Origin: Deltaproteobacteria bacterium
GTDB taxonomy: Bacteria > Desulfobacterota > Desulfobulbia > Desulfobulbales > VMSU01
Length of the DNA: 35,704 bases
Assembly: GCA_021782655.1 (NCBI GenBank)
Contig: JAJXUT010000017.1
Span: forward strand, 1 to 35,704
Direction: 5' to 3'
Below are positions 8,692-16,643 of this stretch, piece by piece; within the stretch, counting starts at the first letter, position 1, and each line of letters starts with the position of its first letter. A program made the position numbers and the translations under genes. Under the pieces are notes generated by a model. That model was not told where the DNA came from. It did not search any database and was given only the letters and a program-made list of their open reading frames with translations.

Positions 8692-9834
8692 ATGCGAGTT
8701 TTGCATGTGTATCGCACCTTTTTCCCCGAGACTCAAGGCGGCCTGGAGGAGGCTATCCTGCAAATCTGTCTGGGGGGCGCCTGTCATGAGGTCGAAAGCC
8801 GCGTCTTGACCTTGGCCGCCATTCCTGCCCCGGACATGGTCTGCTATCATGGAGTTGAGGTTTACCGTGCCCCCCGCTGGTTCGAGCCAGCCTCTTGCGG
8901 CATCGGCCCTGCCGCCCTGTCACTGTTGAAAAGGCAGCTGCATTGGGCGGATATGGTTCATTATCATTATCCCTGGCCCTTTGCCGACATCTTGCACTTC
9001 CTGGGGGGGGGCTGTATTCCATCCCTGCTCACCTATCATTCCGATGTTATCCGCCAGCGGTGGCTGGGGATGCTCTACCGGCCATTGCGGGATAGGTTTT
9101 TACGTTCAATGTCAGTAATCGTGGCCACCTCTCCGGCTTATGTTGCCACCAGCCCGGTACTTTCGCGTTATCCAGAGCCAATTCGGGTTATTCCCCTGGG
9201 TATTGATGAGTCGCGGTATCCCCCGGTGGAGGCGGAGTTGCTGTCAAGATTGCGGGATCGGTATGGCGAGGGTTTTTTTCTTTTTATTGGGGTGCTGCGT
9301 TATTACAAGGGCCTGCAATTTCTCTTGGAGGCGGCAAGGGGGCTGGCGGGCCGGGTGCTCATCGTAGGCAGTGGCCCGGAAGACGCGAGCTTGCGGCGTC
9401 GGGCCACTGAGCTTGGTCTCGACCAGGTACATTTTTTGGGGCAGGTGAGTGATCGGGAAAAGGTGTGCCTCCTGTCCCTGGCCAGGGCCGTGGTTCTACC
9501 CTCGCATCTGCGATCCGAGGCCTTTGGCGTGTCGTTGCTGGAAGGGGCGATGTCGGGCAAGGCACTAATTTCTACCGCCTTGGGAACTGGGACTGATTTT
9601 GTCAACCTCCACTCCGTCACTGGCCTGGTGGTGGCTCCGGCGGATGCCTTACAGCTAAGGCAGGCCATGCGTGAGCTGCTGGACGATGAACTGGCGGCCC
9701 GTATGGGGGCGGCGGCCCGGCGGCGCTACGAGGATCTATTCACCGGCCAGCGTATGGGCCGGTCGTACGCCCGCCTATATGCGGCCACGGCGGCGGGGAT
9801 TGGGATGCGGGGACAATCAGTGTTGTCCGGTTAG
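8692..9834 (+). CDS. GT4-family glycosyltransferase
   Basis: A second retaining GT-B glycosyltransferase, 380 residues, starts four bases after the previous stop. MRVLHVYRTFFPETQGGLEE is the N-terminal GT4 pattern. VHYHYPWPFAD and TYHSDV line the acceptor side. The donor domain carries GVLRYYKGLQFLLEAA, IVGSGPE and the E-x7-E motif EAFGVSLLE, followed by GKALISTALGTGTDFVN. This last pattern is common in O-polysaccharide enzymes of the WbdB/WbpY type. It probably extends the repeat unit begun by the preceding enzyme. It has no strong Shine-Dalgarno sequence and may depend on coupling to the upstream gene. Confidence 0.88.
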   Translation: MRVLHVYRTFFPETQGGLEEAILQICLGGACHEVESRVLTLAAIPAPDMVCYHGVEVYRAPRWFEPASCGIGPAALSLLKRQLHWADMVHYHYPWPFADILHFLGGGCIPSLLTYHSDVIRQRWLGMLYRPLRDRFLRSMSVIVATSPAYVATSPVLSRYPEPIRVIPLGIDESRYPPVEAELLSRLRDRYGEGFFLFIGVLRYYKGLQFLLEAARGLAGRVLIVGSGPEDASLRRRATELGLDQVHFLGQVSDREKVCLLSLARAVVLPSHLRSEAFGVSLLEGAMSGKALISTALGTGTDFVNLHSVTGLVVAPADALQLRQAMRELLDDELAARMGAAARRRYEDLFTGQRMGRSYARLYAATAAGIGMRGQSVLSG

Positions 9835-9941
9835 AACATGGCATTGTTAATGGGGATATTCGACAAACTCGCCAACTTTACCATGCCTTATGTTGTTGCG
9901 AATGGAGCCAGATTTTTCCTACTATTTCGGGGATCGTTAGC

Positions 9942-10742
9942 GTGTTGATTAGATTGCTAAAGGCGATATGGGCGTATCGTGATTTTATCGGAGGGATGGT
10001 CAGGCGGGAGTTTGCCTCCCGCTACACCCGTTCCTTGTTAGGCGGGGTGTGGGCCGTACTCGACCCGCTCTCCATGATCCTTATTTACACCCTGATCTTT
10101 TCCCGGGTGATGCGTTCGCGTCTGCCTGGCAGCACTGATTCCTGGAGTTACAGCATCTACATCTGTGTCGGGGTCATCGCCTGGGAGTATTTTACCGAGG
10201 TCATCAACCGTAGCCAGGGTATGTTTCTCGATAATTCCAACCTGTTGAAAAAGATGAGCTTCCCCCGCTCCACCCTGCCGGTGGTGCTGCTGCTCTCCGC
10301 TACCATCAACTTTTCCATCATAGCTGGCTTGTTTTGCCTCTTCCTGCTTGTGGTCGGACGCTTTCCCGGCTGGCCGGTGCTGGCTATGGTGCCACTGTTG
10401 CTGATGCAACAGGGGATCGCCGTCGGGTTGGGCCTGCTGCTTGGCACCTTGAATGCTTTTTTTAGGGACGTTGGTCAGACCATGGGCGTTTGCCTGCGCT
10501 TTTGGTTCTGGCTCACCCCTATTGTCTATCCTAATAGTGTGCTGCCCGAGCGCATACGCCACCTTATGTTCACCTGGAACCCCATGGCCCGCCTGGTGGT
10601 GGCCTATCAAGACATTTTCATCAAAGGGACTGTGCCACGTTTTACGCTATTTATACCGCAGATGCTTATTGCCATGGCGTTGTTGGGGGCGGGATTTTAT
10701 GTTTTTACTAGATTGGCGGGGGAGATGGTGGATGAGCTATGA
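9942..10742 (+). CDS. wzm: Polysaccharide ABC exporter permease, Wzm-like
   Basis: This is the membrane subunit of an ABC-2 type exporter that flips undecaprenyl-linked O-polysaccharide into the periplasm. At 266 residues it has the normal length, with about six transmembrane helices. The N-terminal RREFASRYTRSLLGGVWAVLDPLSM and FRDVGQTMGVCLRFWFWLTPIVYP are diagnostic of the TagG/Wzm family. The GTG at 9942 is the likely start: GGGGAT (9929-9934) lies a suitable distance upstream and the protein then begins at the usual cytoplasmic amphipathic segment. The stop overlaps the Wzt-like start in ATGA. Presence of Wzm/Wzt implies chain completion in the cytoplasm before export and makes a Wzx/Wzy route unnecessary. 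Confidence 0.93.
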   Translation: MLIRLLKAIWAYRDFIGGMVRREFASRYTRSLLGGVWAVLDPLSMILIYTLIFSRVMRSRLPGSTDSWSYSIYICVGVIAWEYFTEVINRSQGMFLDNSNLLKKMSFPRSTLPVVLLLSATINFSIIAGLFCLFLLVVGRFPGWPVLAMVPLLLMQQGIAVGLGLLLGTLNAFFRDVGQTMGVCLRFWFWLTPIVYPNSVLPERIRHLMFTWNPMARLVVAYQDIFIKGTVPRFTLFIPQMLIAMALLGAGFYVFTRLAGEMVDEL

Positions 10743-11974
10743 GCGCAGTGATTGTCAGCAGTGAAGTAAGCAAAAAATATAAGCGTTACTCCAATCGTCG
10801 GGGCCGCCTGCTGGAATGGCTCTCCGGGGGATATATTGTGGCCCATGAGCCGCGATGGGTGTTGAGGGATGTCTCCTTCTCCGTGAGCCCAGGGGAGGCG
10901 GTGGGGATTATCGGCCACAATGGGGCGGGCAAGAGCACCCTGCTCAAGATCCTGACTGGCGCCACTAAGCCTACGAGTGGCAAAATAGAGGCCCAGGGCA
11001 GAATTGCCGCCCTGTTGGAGTTGGGAATGGGCTTTCACCCCGAGTTTTCCGGACGGCAGAACGCGATTATGTCCTGTCAGCTCATGGGGATTCCCAACCA
11101 CTGCCTTGGCGAGCTGCTGCCCGCCATTGAGAAGTTCGCCGAGCTCGGTGATTATATGGATCAACCGTTGAGGACGTACTCCAGCGGGATGCAGATGCGG
11201 CTTGCCTTCAGCACCGCCACGGTATTTAGACCGGAGATTTTGATTGTTGACGAGGCCTTGTCCGTGGGGGATGCTTATTTTCAGCATAAATCTATCTCCC
11301 GTATTAGGGCTATCAAGGAGCAGGGCACCACCTTGCTCTTTGTCTCCCACGACCCAGGGGCGGTCAAGACCCTTTGTGACCGGGCTTTGCTTTTCGACCG
11401 GGGGCGAATCGTGCATGATGGCACCCCGGATCAGGTGCTCGACTATTACAACGCCTTGATTGCGAAAAGGGAGACGGACGAGGAGATCAAACAGGCCGAG
11501 AGGGAGTCTGGCCGAACCGTGACCCGGAGCGGCAATCGGCGGGCGGAGATCGTCGCGGTTGAGATGCTAGATGGCGCTGGCGCGGAGGCGCGCGCCTTCC
11601 GCGTCGGCGAGGAGGCGGTTATTCGTTGCCATGTGCGTTATCACGAGAAGATAAGGAATGCCACTATCGGCATCCTGCTTCGGGATCGGCTGGGTAATGA
11701 CATCTTTGGCACCAATACCTTTGCCCATGCCCTTGCCTTGCCAGAGAGCGAGGGGGAAATTGTAGTGGATTTTCGTCTAACCCTTAATTTGGGATGGGGA
11801 AATTATTCACTGACCGTCGCCTCCCATAGTGAACAGGTGCATGTGGCCGATAACCACGACTGGTGGGACCAGGCTTTGGTTTTTCAAGTGGTTGCGGGGA
11901 GCGGGCCGGATTTTATCGGTGCCGCCGCCTTGCCGGTCGAGATCGTCACGCATGGATGGAGTGGTGGCGGTTGA
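10739..11974 (+). CDS. wzt: Polysaccharide ABC exporter ATPase with carbohydrate-binding C-terminus, Wzt-like
   Basis: This ATPase powers the Wzm-like permease. The nucleotide-binding domain has Walker A GHNGAGKS (59-66), the family motif LLELGMGFHPEFSGRQN, the signature YSSGMQMRLAFS, Walker B ILIVDEALSVGDA and H-loop FVSHD. After a charged linker (about 245-270) the C-terminal 140 residues match the Wzt C-terminal immunoglobulin-like domain (F.VGEEAVIRCHVRY, then GILLRDRLGNDIFGTNT). That domain in E. coli O8/O9a Wzt recognises the modified non-reducing end of the finished chain. This suggests a terminal cap here as well, and the methyltransferase encoded next is the obvious candidate for making it. 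Confidence 0.94.
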   Translation: MSAVIVSSEVSKKYKRYSNRRGRLLEWLSGGYIVAHEPRWVLRDVSFSVSPGEAVGIIGHNGAGKSTLLKILTGATKPTSGKIEAQGRIAALLELGMGFHPEFSGRQNAIMSCQLMGIPNHCLGELLPAIEKFAELGDYMDQPLRTYSSGMQMRLAFSTATVFRPEILIVDEALSVGDAYFQHKSISRIRAIKEQGTTLLFVSHDPGAVKTLCDRALLFDRGRIVHDGTPDQVLDYYNALIAKRETDEEIKQAERESGRTVTRSGNRRAEIVAVEMLDGAGAEARAFRVGEEAVIRCHVRYHEKIRNATIGILLRDRLGNDIFGTNTFAHALALPESEGEIVVDFRLTLNLGWGNYSLTVASHSEQVHVADNHDWWDQALVFQVVAGSGPDFIGAAALPVEIVTHGWSGGG

Positions 11975-12026
11975 TTCGCCAGCCCTCAGCTCTCTGGTGC
12001 CGGAAGGGTAGCCGCTGGCTAAGGAA

Positions 12027-12135
12027 GCAAAAGGGCCGAGATGCAAGGCGCGGGGTGCGTTTGGCGAGTGAGGCCATACTATGCTATGCCGAACGAGCCA
12101 AACCGTACCGTAACGCCGTAGATCGGCCTTTTTGC
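12027..12135. repeat. Inverted-repeat-flanked intergenic element
   Basis: GCAAAAGGGCCGA (12027-12039) is the near-perfect reverse complement of TCGGCCTTTTTGC (12123-12135), with one mismatch in 13. The 109-base unit between Wzt and the methyltransferase is non-coding and GC-rich. Its right end and flank (12123-12145) recur with one difference at 28801-28823. This looks like a small dispersed repeat; a folded transcript could also slow or stop RNA polymerase, as the right arm ends in a T5 run. Confidence 0.55.
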
Positions 12136-12188
12136 GACGCCATCAAAGCTAATGCAGGTCGTTAACCAGAACCTGGAACAAGTTGCTT

Positions 12189-13676
12189 ATGATCAATCAA
12201 ACAAAACTTATTGACGGAATCTGCCGCGAGGCGAGATTGCTCTGGCCTGATGGTGAGACGGAAACCGATGCTGCCCATTCTCGTTCGGAGTTGGACCTTG
12301 GGGAGGGAGATGCAAGCTCTGCGAGCGAGGGCAGAGATCGCCTGCTGCAAGATCTTTTGCGCCGCAGCGGGGAGGAATTTGTGGTTGCCACTTATATTGC
12401 CGTGCTTGGCCGGCAGCCGGATAAGGCTGGGCTTTCACATTACCTCGCGGCCCTGGCGGCCGGTCGGTTGACCAAGCCGCTGATTATAGGGCGGCTTCGC
12501 TTCAGCAGAGAGGGGCGAGACAGAGGGGTTCCGGTTCGGGGGCTATTGCCAATCCTTGCCTGGCATCTGTTTTTTATGCTGCCGCTGGTGGGGCCGGGGT
12601 TTGCCACCCTTGACGCCCTGGTGCGTTTGCGGCGTCTGGATGCGGGGATGGACCAGGTGCACGCCGCTCTGCGTTGGCAGGGGCTGATAATTGAGAGGGA
12701 ACGGGGGATCTCGCAAGGGTTGCGTCGTGAAGTGCAAGGACTTGTCAGCGCCTGCTCGCGGCAAGAGGCTAGCTTGAAGGGCATAAGCGAGAGTTACTGT
12801 AGTCAGCAGGAGGCTATTGCCGAGCTGCATGACCGCCTGGACAAGTTTGCCGCCCGGCAGCAGGTGCAGCTATGCGACTTGGATCGCAGGCTGGTCTCCC
12901 TGTATTATCGAGATGGCGGCGATAATGTTATTGGCCAGCCGCCAAGAGCTGGCGCCGCAGCGAGCGATATGGGGGAAATGGAGCAGTTTGGCCTTTTTTA
13001 CTTGGAATTTGAAAAAAATTTTCGGGGCTGCGCCGTAGAGTTAAAGGAAGGTTTCCGGGTATATCTTCCCTGGGCGCATGCCGCCATGCGTGATACCGGA
13101 GGGGGCCTGGCGTTGGACCTAGGGTGTGGGGGTTGCGAGTGGTTGGAGTTGCTTCGCGATGAGGGCATGGAGGGGCTGGGCGTAGATAGCAATTCAAACT
13201 TTGCCGAGACAGCCCGGGCCCGGGGGCTGCAAATGATCGTGGCCGATCTTTTTCAATGGCTGGCTGCCATCCCCAACGACTATTTTGCTCTCGTCACCTC
13301 CTTTCATGTCATTGAGCATCTGTCTTTTCCCCAGCAGATGCGGGTGTTGGGGGAAATTTTTCGCACCCTTAAGCCGGGCGGCAAGGCGATCTTGGAATCC
13401 CCCAATCCCAGGAACATTTTGGTAGGGTCGGGAGATTTTTACCGCGACCCCACCCATCTGCGGCCTGTTTTTCCTGACACCTTGGGGTTGGTTGGGGAAT
13501 CGGTCGGTTTCGCTATGTCAAAAGTTTTCTTTTTCACCCCCGGACGGGAGGCGTTGGTGCCGATTGACTCGGTATCTTTTGAACGTCTTGATGATTATCT
13601 GAATGTCTCCCGTGATTTTGCTTGGACTGGGACTAAGCCCTTTTCCCCCGGCCCTCCGGCGGCCATCAAAAAATAG
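12189..13676 (+). CDS. DUF4214-like module fused to SAM-dependent methyltransferase
   Basis: From ATG 12189 the protein has 495 residues. Residues about 60-112 (FVVATYIAVLGRQPDKAGL, then a helix-rich stretch) match the DUF4214 pattern Y...LGR.PD..GL..Y, also found at the N-terminus of both giant surface proteins in this window. A hydrophobic segment follows at about 121-137, then a helical, probably coiled-coil region (about 150-240). The C-terminal third is a class I methyltransferase with motif I LDLGCGG (309-315), an acidic end to strand 2 (LGVDSNSN), FHVIEHL and LKPGGKAILESPNPRN. It probably methylates a sugar or caps the glycan made by the flanking glycosyltransferases. A TTG at 12183 would add two residues; ATG is preferred. 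Confidence 0.85.
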   Translation: MINQTKLIDGICREARLLWPDGETETDAAHSRSELDLGEGDASSASEGRDRLLQDLLRRSGEEFVVATYIAVLGRQPDKAGLSHYLAALAAGRLTKPLIIGRLRFSREGRDRGVPVRGLLPILAWHLFFMLPLVGPGFATLDALVRLRRLDAGMDQVHAALRWQGLIIERERGISQGLRREVQGLVSACSRQEASLKGISESYCSQQEAIAELHDRLDKFAARQQVQLCDLDRRLVSLYYRDGGDNVIGQPPRAGAAASDMGEMEQFGLFYLEFEKNFRGCAVELKEGFRVYLPWAHAAMRDTGGGLALDLGCGGCEWLELLRDEGMEGLGVDSNSNFAETARARGLQMIVADLFQWLAAIPNDYFALVTSFHVIEHLSFPQQMRVLGEIFRTLKPGGKAILESPNPRNILVGSGDFYRDPTHLRPVFPDTLGLVGESVGFAMSKVFFFTPGREALVPIDSVSFERLDDYLNVSRDFAWTGTKPFSPGPPAAIKK

Positions 13677-13678
13677 CC

Positions 13679-16078
13679 ATGAAAATTGCCATCATCGCGC
13701 CAACTCCTATCCCGTTTTTGATTGGCGGGGCGGAGAAATTTTTTTGGGGACTGCAACATCATTGCAATCAGCTTACCGGGCATGATGTTGAATTGATCAA
13801 GGTGCCTTGCGACGATCATACCTTCTGGCCTCTGATTGAAGGCTACCAGAGGTTCAGTCGCCTTGATTTGTCCTACTTTGACCTTCTGGTCTCAACTAAA
13901 TATCCGGCCTGGATTACTCCTCATCATAACCATCACCTTTATATGCAGCACAAGTGCCGGGGGCTTTACGATCTATATCGTGGGCCGGAGCCGGACGTTT
14001 CCTTGCTGCCGTCAGTATTTAGTCCGGTGCTGCGGATCATCACCGGCCCCCCAGATCGGGGGCGGCTGGAGGAATTGTTCGCGCAGCTATTTAGTCTACG
14101 TGCTCGGCAAGAGATCCCGGCGCATTGGTTCTCCCTGCCCAGCGCCTTTACCATTTTGGTCGTGCGCTGGCTTGATGATCTGGCCTTGGCTCCAGGCGAG
14201 ATGCAAAGCTATTCGGCCATATCAAAGAACGTAACCACCCGCAAGCGATATTTCCCGCCTGGCGTCAACCCCCGGATTATCCATCATCCTTCAGACTTGC
14301 AAGGCTTACACTGTCGAGACTATCAGCATATCTTCACCGCCAGCCGGCTGGCGGATCTGAAACGGGTTGATCTGCTAGTCAAAGCCATGCAACAGGTCAA
14401 GGGGGAAATTGAGTTCCATATCGCCGGCACTGGCGCTGAGGCGGAGGCTTTACATGAGCTGGCGGCTTCCGATCGCCGCATCAAATTTTTGGGTTATATT
14501 AATGATGTCAGGTTGATGGAGGAATACGCCAATGCCCTTTTTGTGCCCTTTGTCCCGATGGACGAGGACTACGGCCTGATCACTATTGAGTCCATGCAGT
14601 CGGCAAAGGCGGTGCTTACCAGCCATGATGCCGGAGGGGTAAATGAGTTCGTTGAGCATGGGGTCAACGGCATGATCGTAGATCCCGTGCCGGAGGCCAT
14701 TGCCGGGGCCATGCAGCAGTTGGTTGACGATCGCCGGCAGACGGAGGAAATGGGAAAAAAGGCCCTGCAGAGGGCAGGAGTAATTACCTGGCAAAATACG
14801 GTTGCGGCGCTTATGGAACAGTTGGAGGCTGGCCACTGTTTGCCGTCCCCGTCGGGTGGGCGCGGCAAGCGGAGAAAGCGGCTGGTTGTCGCTTCAACCT
14901 TTCCGATCTTCCCGCCCACCAGTGGCGGTCAGGCCAGGATATATAATCTATATCGCCAGCTCGGCGCCCAGGCCGCGGATATCCGTATCGTGTCCCTGGC
15001 CGGGAGCCAGACTAAGCCTTGCGACCGGGTAATAGCCCCAGGGCTAGAAGAGGTTTGCATCCCCAAGACCGCCGCCCATGAGGCCAGGGAGGAGGCGCTT
15101 GGCCAAGAGTTAGGCACCAGTTGCGGGGACATCTCCTGTATCAACGATTTTGCTCTTACCCCGGACTATCTGGAGCAGCTAGCTGCTTCCTGCGCCGCCG
15201 CCGATCTGGTTGTCCTCTCCCATCCGTATATGTATCGAGCCGTGCGACAGGTCTGGCAAAAGTCGGTCTGGTATGACGCCCATAACGTCGAGGTGGATAT
15301 GAAACGGGCGGTTTTTGGCCGGGAGACCAACGTGGCGTCAGAATGGATCGAGGTCGTCCATCGGCTGGAAGGCGATTGTTGCCGGGACGCTGAATCGGTC
15401 TTGGTTTGTTCGGAGTTGGACGCCGCCCGGTTAATCAAACTTTATGGCCCGGCGGCGGATAAAATTCATCTTGCCCCCAATGGCGTTGATTGCGATGCTA
15501 TTCTCCCCTTTCGGGGGATTGGTGATTCTTTGGCGGTGCGCCGTCGTTTGGGGCTGGACGGGAAGAGGGTTTTCCTGTTTATTGGCAGTTGGCACGGGCC
15601 CAATATCGAGGCGGTGATACGAATAAAGGCGTGGGCGGCGCTGCTTCCCGAGGCGGTTTTTTTGATTGTCGGCACGGTTGGCCGGCATCCCAGCGGCAAG
15701 GAAAATTCACCGGCTAACATGTTGTTTTTGGATACCCTCTCCGAGCGGCAAAAGGCCGTCGTTTTTCAGGTGTCGGACGTGGCGCTCAACCCCATGACCT
15801 CTGGGTCCGGCACCAATCTTAAGATGCTTGACTATGCCGCCTGGGGCTTGCCAGTCGTCTCCACCCCTTATGGCAACCGAGGCTTATGCTTTGCCGATTC
15901 TGAGCATCTAGTGCTTGCCGAGATCGCGGAGTTTCCCTCTCGGTTGCAAACTATTGTGAAAAAAGGGGTTGGCGAGGAGCTTGCCGTGATGGCGGAAAGA
16001 GCAAGAGAGGTGGCTAGGGAGCGTTATGATTGGCGGGTAATTGCCGCGGGTGTCGCGCCTTTTTTGCTTGCTGATTGA
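13679..16078 (+). CDS. Double GT4 glycosyltransferase (two GT-B enzymes in one chain)
   Basis: The 799-residue protein holds two complete GT4-like enzymes. The first (about 1-380) opens MKIAIIAPTPIPFLIGGAEK and contains ASRLADLKRVDLLVKA and E-x7-E as EDYGLITIE. A basic, Gly/Ser/Pro-rich linker (about 381-398, PSPSGGRGKRRKR) joins it to the second (about 399-799), which starts LVVASTFPIFPPTSGGQARI and shows YDAHNVE, APNGVD, FIGSWHGPNIEA and NPMTSGSGTNLKMLDYAAWG. The second half has Gly-Ser-Gly-Thr where the first Glu of E-x7-E would be, as in the GT4 subgroup with GSGTRLK motifs. It starts two bases after the methyltransferase stop and is the last gene of the block. Two sequential transfers by one polypeptide are likely. 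Confidence 0.88.
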   Translation: MKIAIIAPTPIPFLIGGAEKFFWGLQHHCNQLTGHDVELIKVPCDDHTFWPLIEGYQRFSRLDLSYFDLLVSTKYPAWITPHHNHHLYMQHKCRGLYDLYRGPEPDVSLLPSVFSPVLRIITGPPDRGRLEELFAQLFSLRARQEIPAHWFSLPSAFTILVVRWLDDLALAPGEMQSYSAISKNVTTRKRYFPPGVNPRIIHHPSDLQGLHCRDYQHIFTASRLADLKRVDLLVKAMQQVKGEIEFHIAGTGAEAEALHELAASDRRIKFLGYINDVRLMEEYANALFVPFVPMDEDYGLITIESMQSAKAVLTSHDAGGVNEFVEHGVNGMIVDPVPEAIAGAMQQLVDDRRQTEEMGKKALQRAGVITWQNTVAALMEQLEAGHCLPSPSGGRGKRRKRLVVASTFPIFPPTSGGQARIYNLYRQLGAQAADIRIVSLAGSQTKPCDRVIAPGLEEVCIPKTAAHEAREEALGQELGTSCGDISCINDFALTPDYLEQLAASCAAADLVVLSHPYMYRAVRQVWQKSVWYDAHNVEVDMKRAVFGRETNVASEWIEVVHRLEGDCCRDAESVLVCSELDAARLIKLYGPAADKIHLAPNGVDCDAILPFRGIGDSLAVRRRLGLDGKRVFLFIGSWHGPNIEAVIRIKAWAALLPEAVFLIVGTVGRHPSGKENSPANMLFLDTLSERQKAVVFQVSDVALNPMTSGSGTNLKMLDYAAWGLPVVSTPYGNRGLCFADSEHLVLAEIAEFPSRLQTIVKKGVGEELAVMAERAREVARERYDWRVIAAGVAPFLLAD

Positions 16079-16643
16079 TGCCGCTTATTGCCAATTGGGC
16101 CTTGCTTATTTCACCCCTTTAAGCTAACATTATTCAAGTTCGTGCCCGGCAAACGGGGGGCTTAAAAAAGGCGGCTTGGTTGCGATCAGTCTTGTTAATG
16201 CCAGATAAACGTGGGGATTATAACCGGGCGCCAAGTTGTTGCGGGGCGCAAGCCAGGCGGCCATTCGGCGCACCTCGGTTTGGAGGCGAGACGGTAGCTG
16301 TCGTTCCGTATTTTTTCAGGTGCCGCTATAATTTTCTTGACACGATGTTCTTTTTTTTGGTAAGCAATCTTAGAAATTCTTTTGCCTTAGGGGTGAAAGG
16401 GGGTCGAAATGGCGTGTTGCCTTAAGGGGGGATAGATTGTTAACACGACAAAAAAGGAGAGTGCTAAACAGAAACCCGGTGGAACGGCGGTGTGATTTTG
16501 TGGCAGCAATGTTTTGGTGTATGCCGAGGGGAAAAGTCTCAAAGGTTAATGGTTTTTATGGTTGTAAAAATTCTTTTAACGTCTCCATCGGGGTTGAGAC
16601 AAGGTTGAAGCAAACACTCATTAAAGATTAAGGAGGAAAAGAC
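16079..16643 (+). promoter_or_regulatory. Long leader region of the first giant surface protein
   Basis: This 565-base gap has no convincing gene. It includes a TTGACA (16337-16342) followed by a T-rich stretch, but no good -10 at the right spacing. AAGGAGG just before the ATG at 16644 is an almost perfect ribosome-binding site, consistent with very high expression. The last 200 bases are purine-rich and low in stops only by chance. The length suggests a long 5' untranslated region or several promoters; strong S-layer genes often have long stable leaders. Confidence 0.5.

Noticed and set aside
9838-9948. A 36-codon ATG frame between the second glycosyltransferase and Wzm.
   Set aside because: No Shine-Dalgarno sequence and no family features; it overlaps the Wzm start by a few bases, which could be coupling, but nothing supports a protein.
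16337-16366. TTGACA followed by TAAGCA as a promoter for surface protein gene 1.
   Set aside because: The -10 element matches the consensus at too few positions; only the -35 is good.
16437-16631. A 64-codon frame (TTG start) in the leader of surface protein gene 1.
   Set aside because: No ribosome-binding site, TTG start, basic and unstructured composition and no similarity I recognise; better read as untranslated leader.
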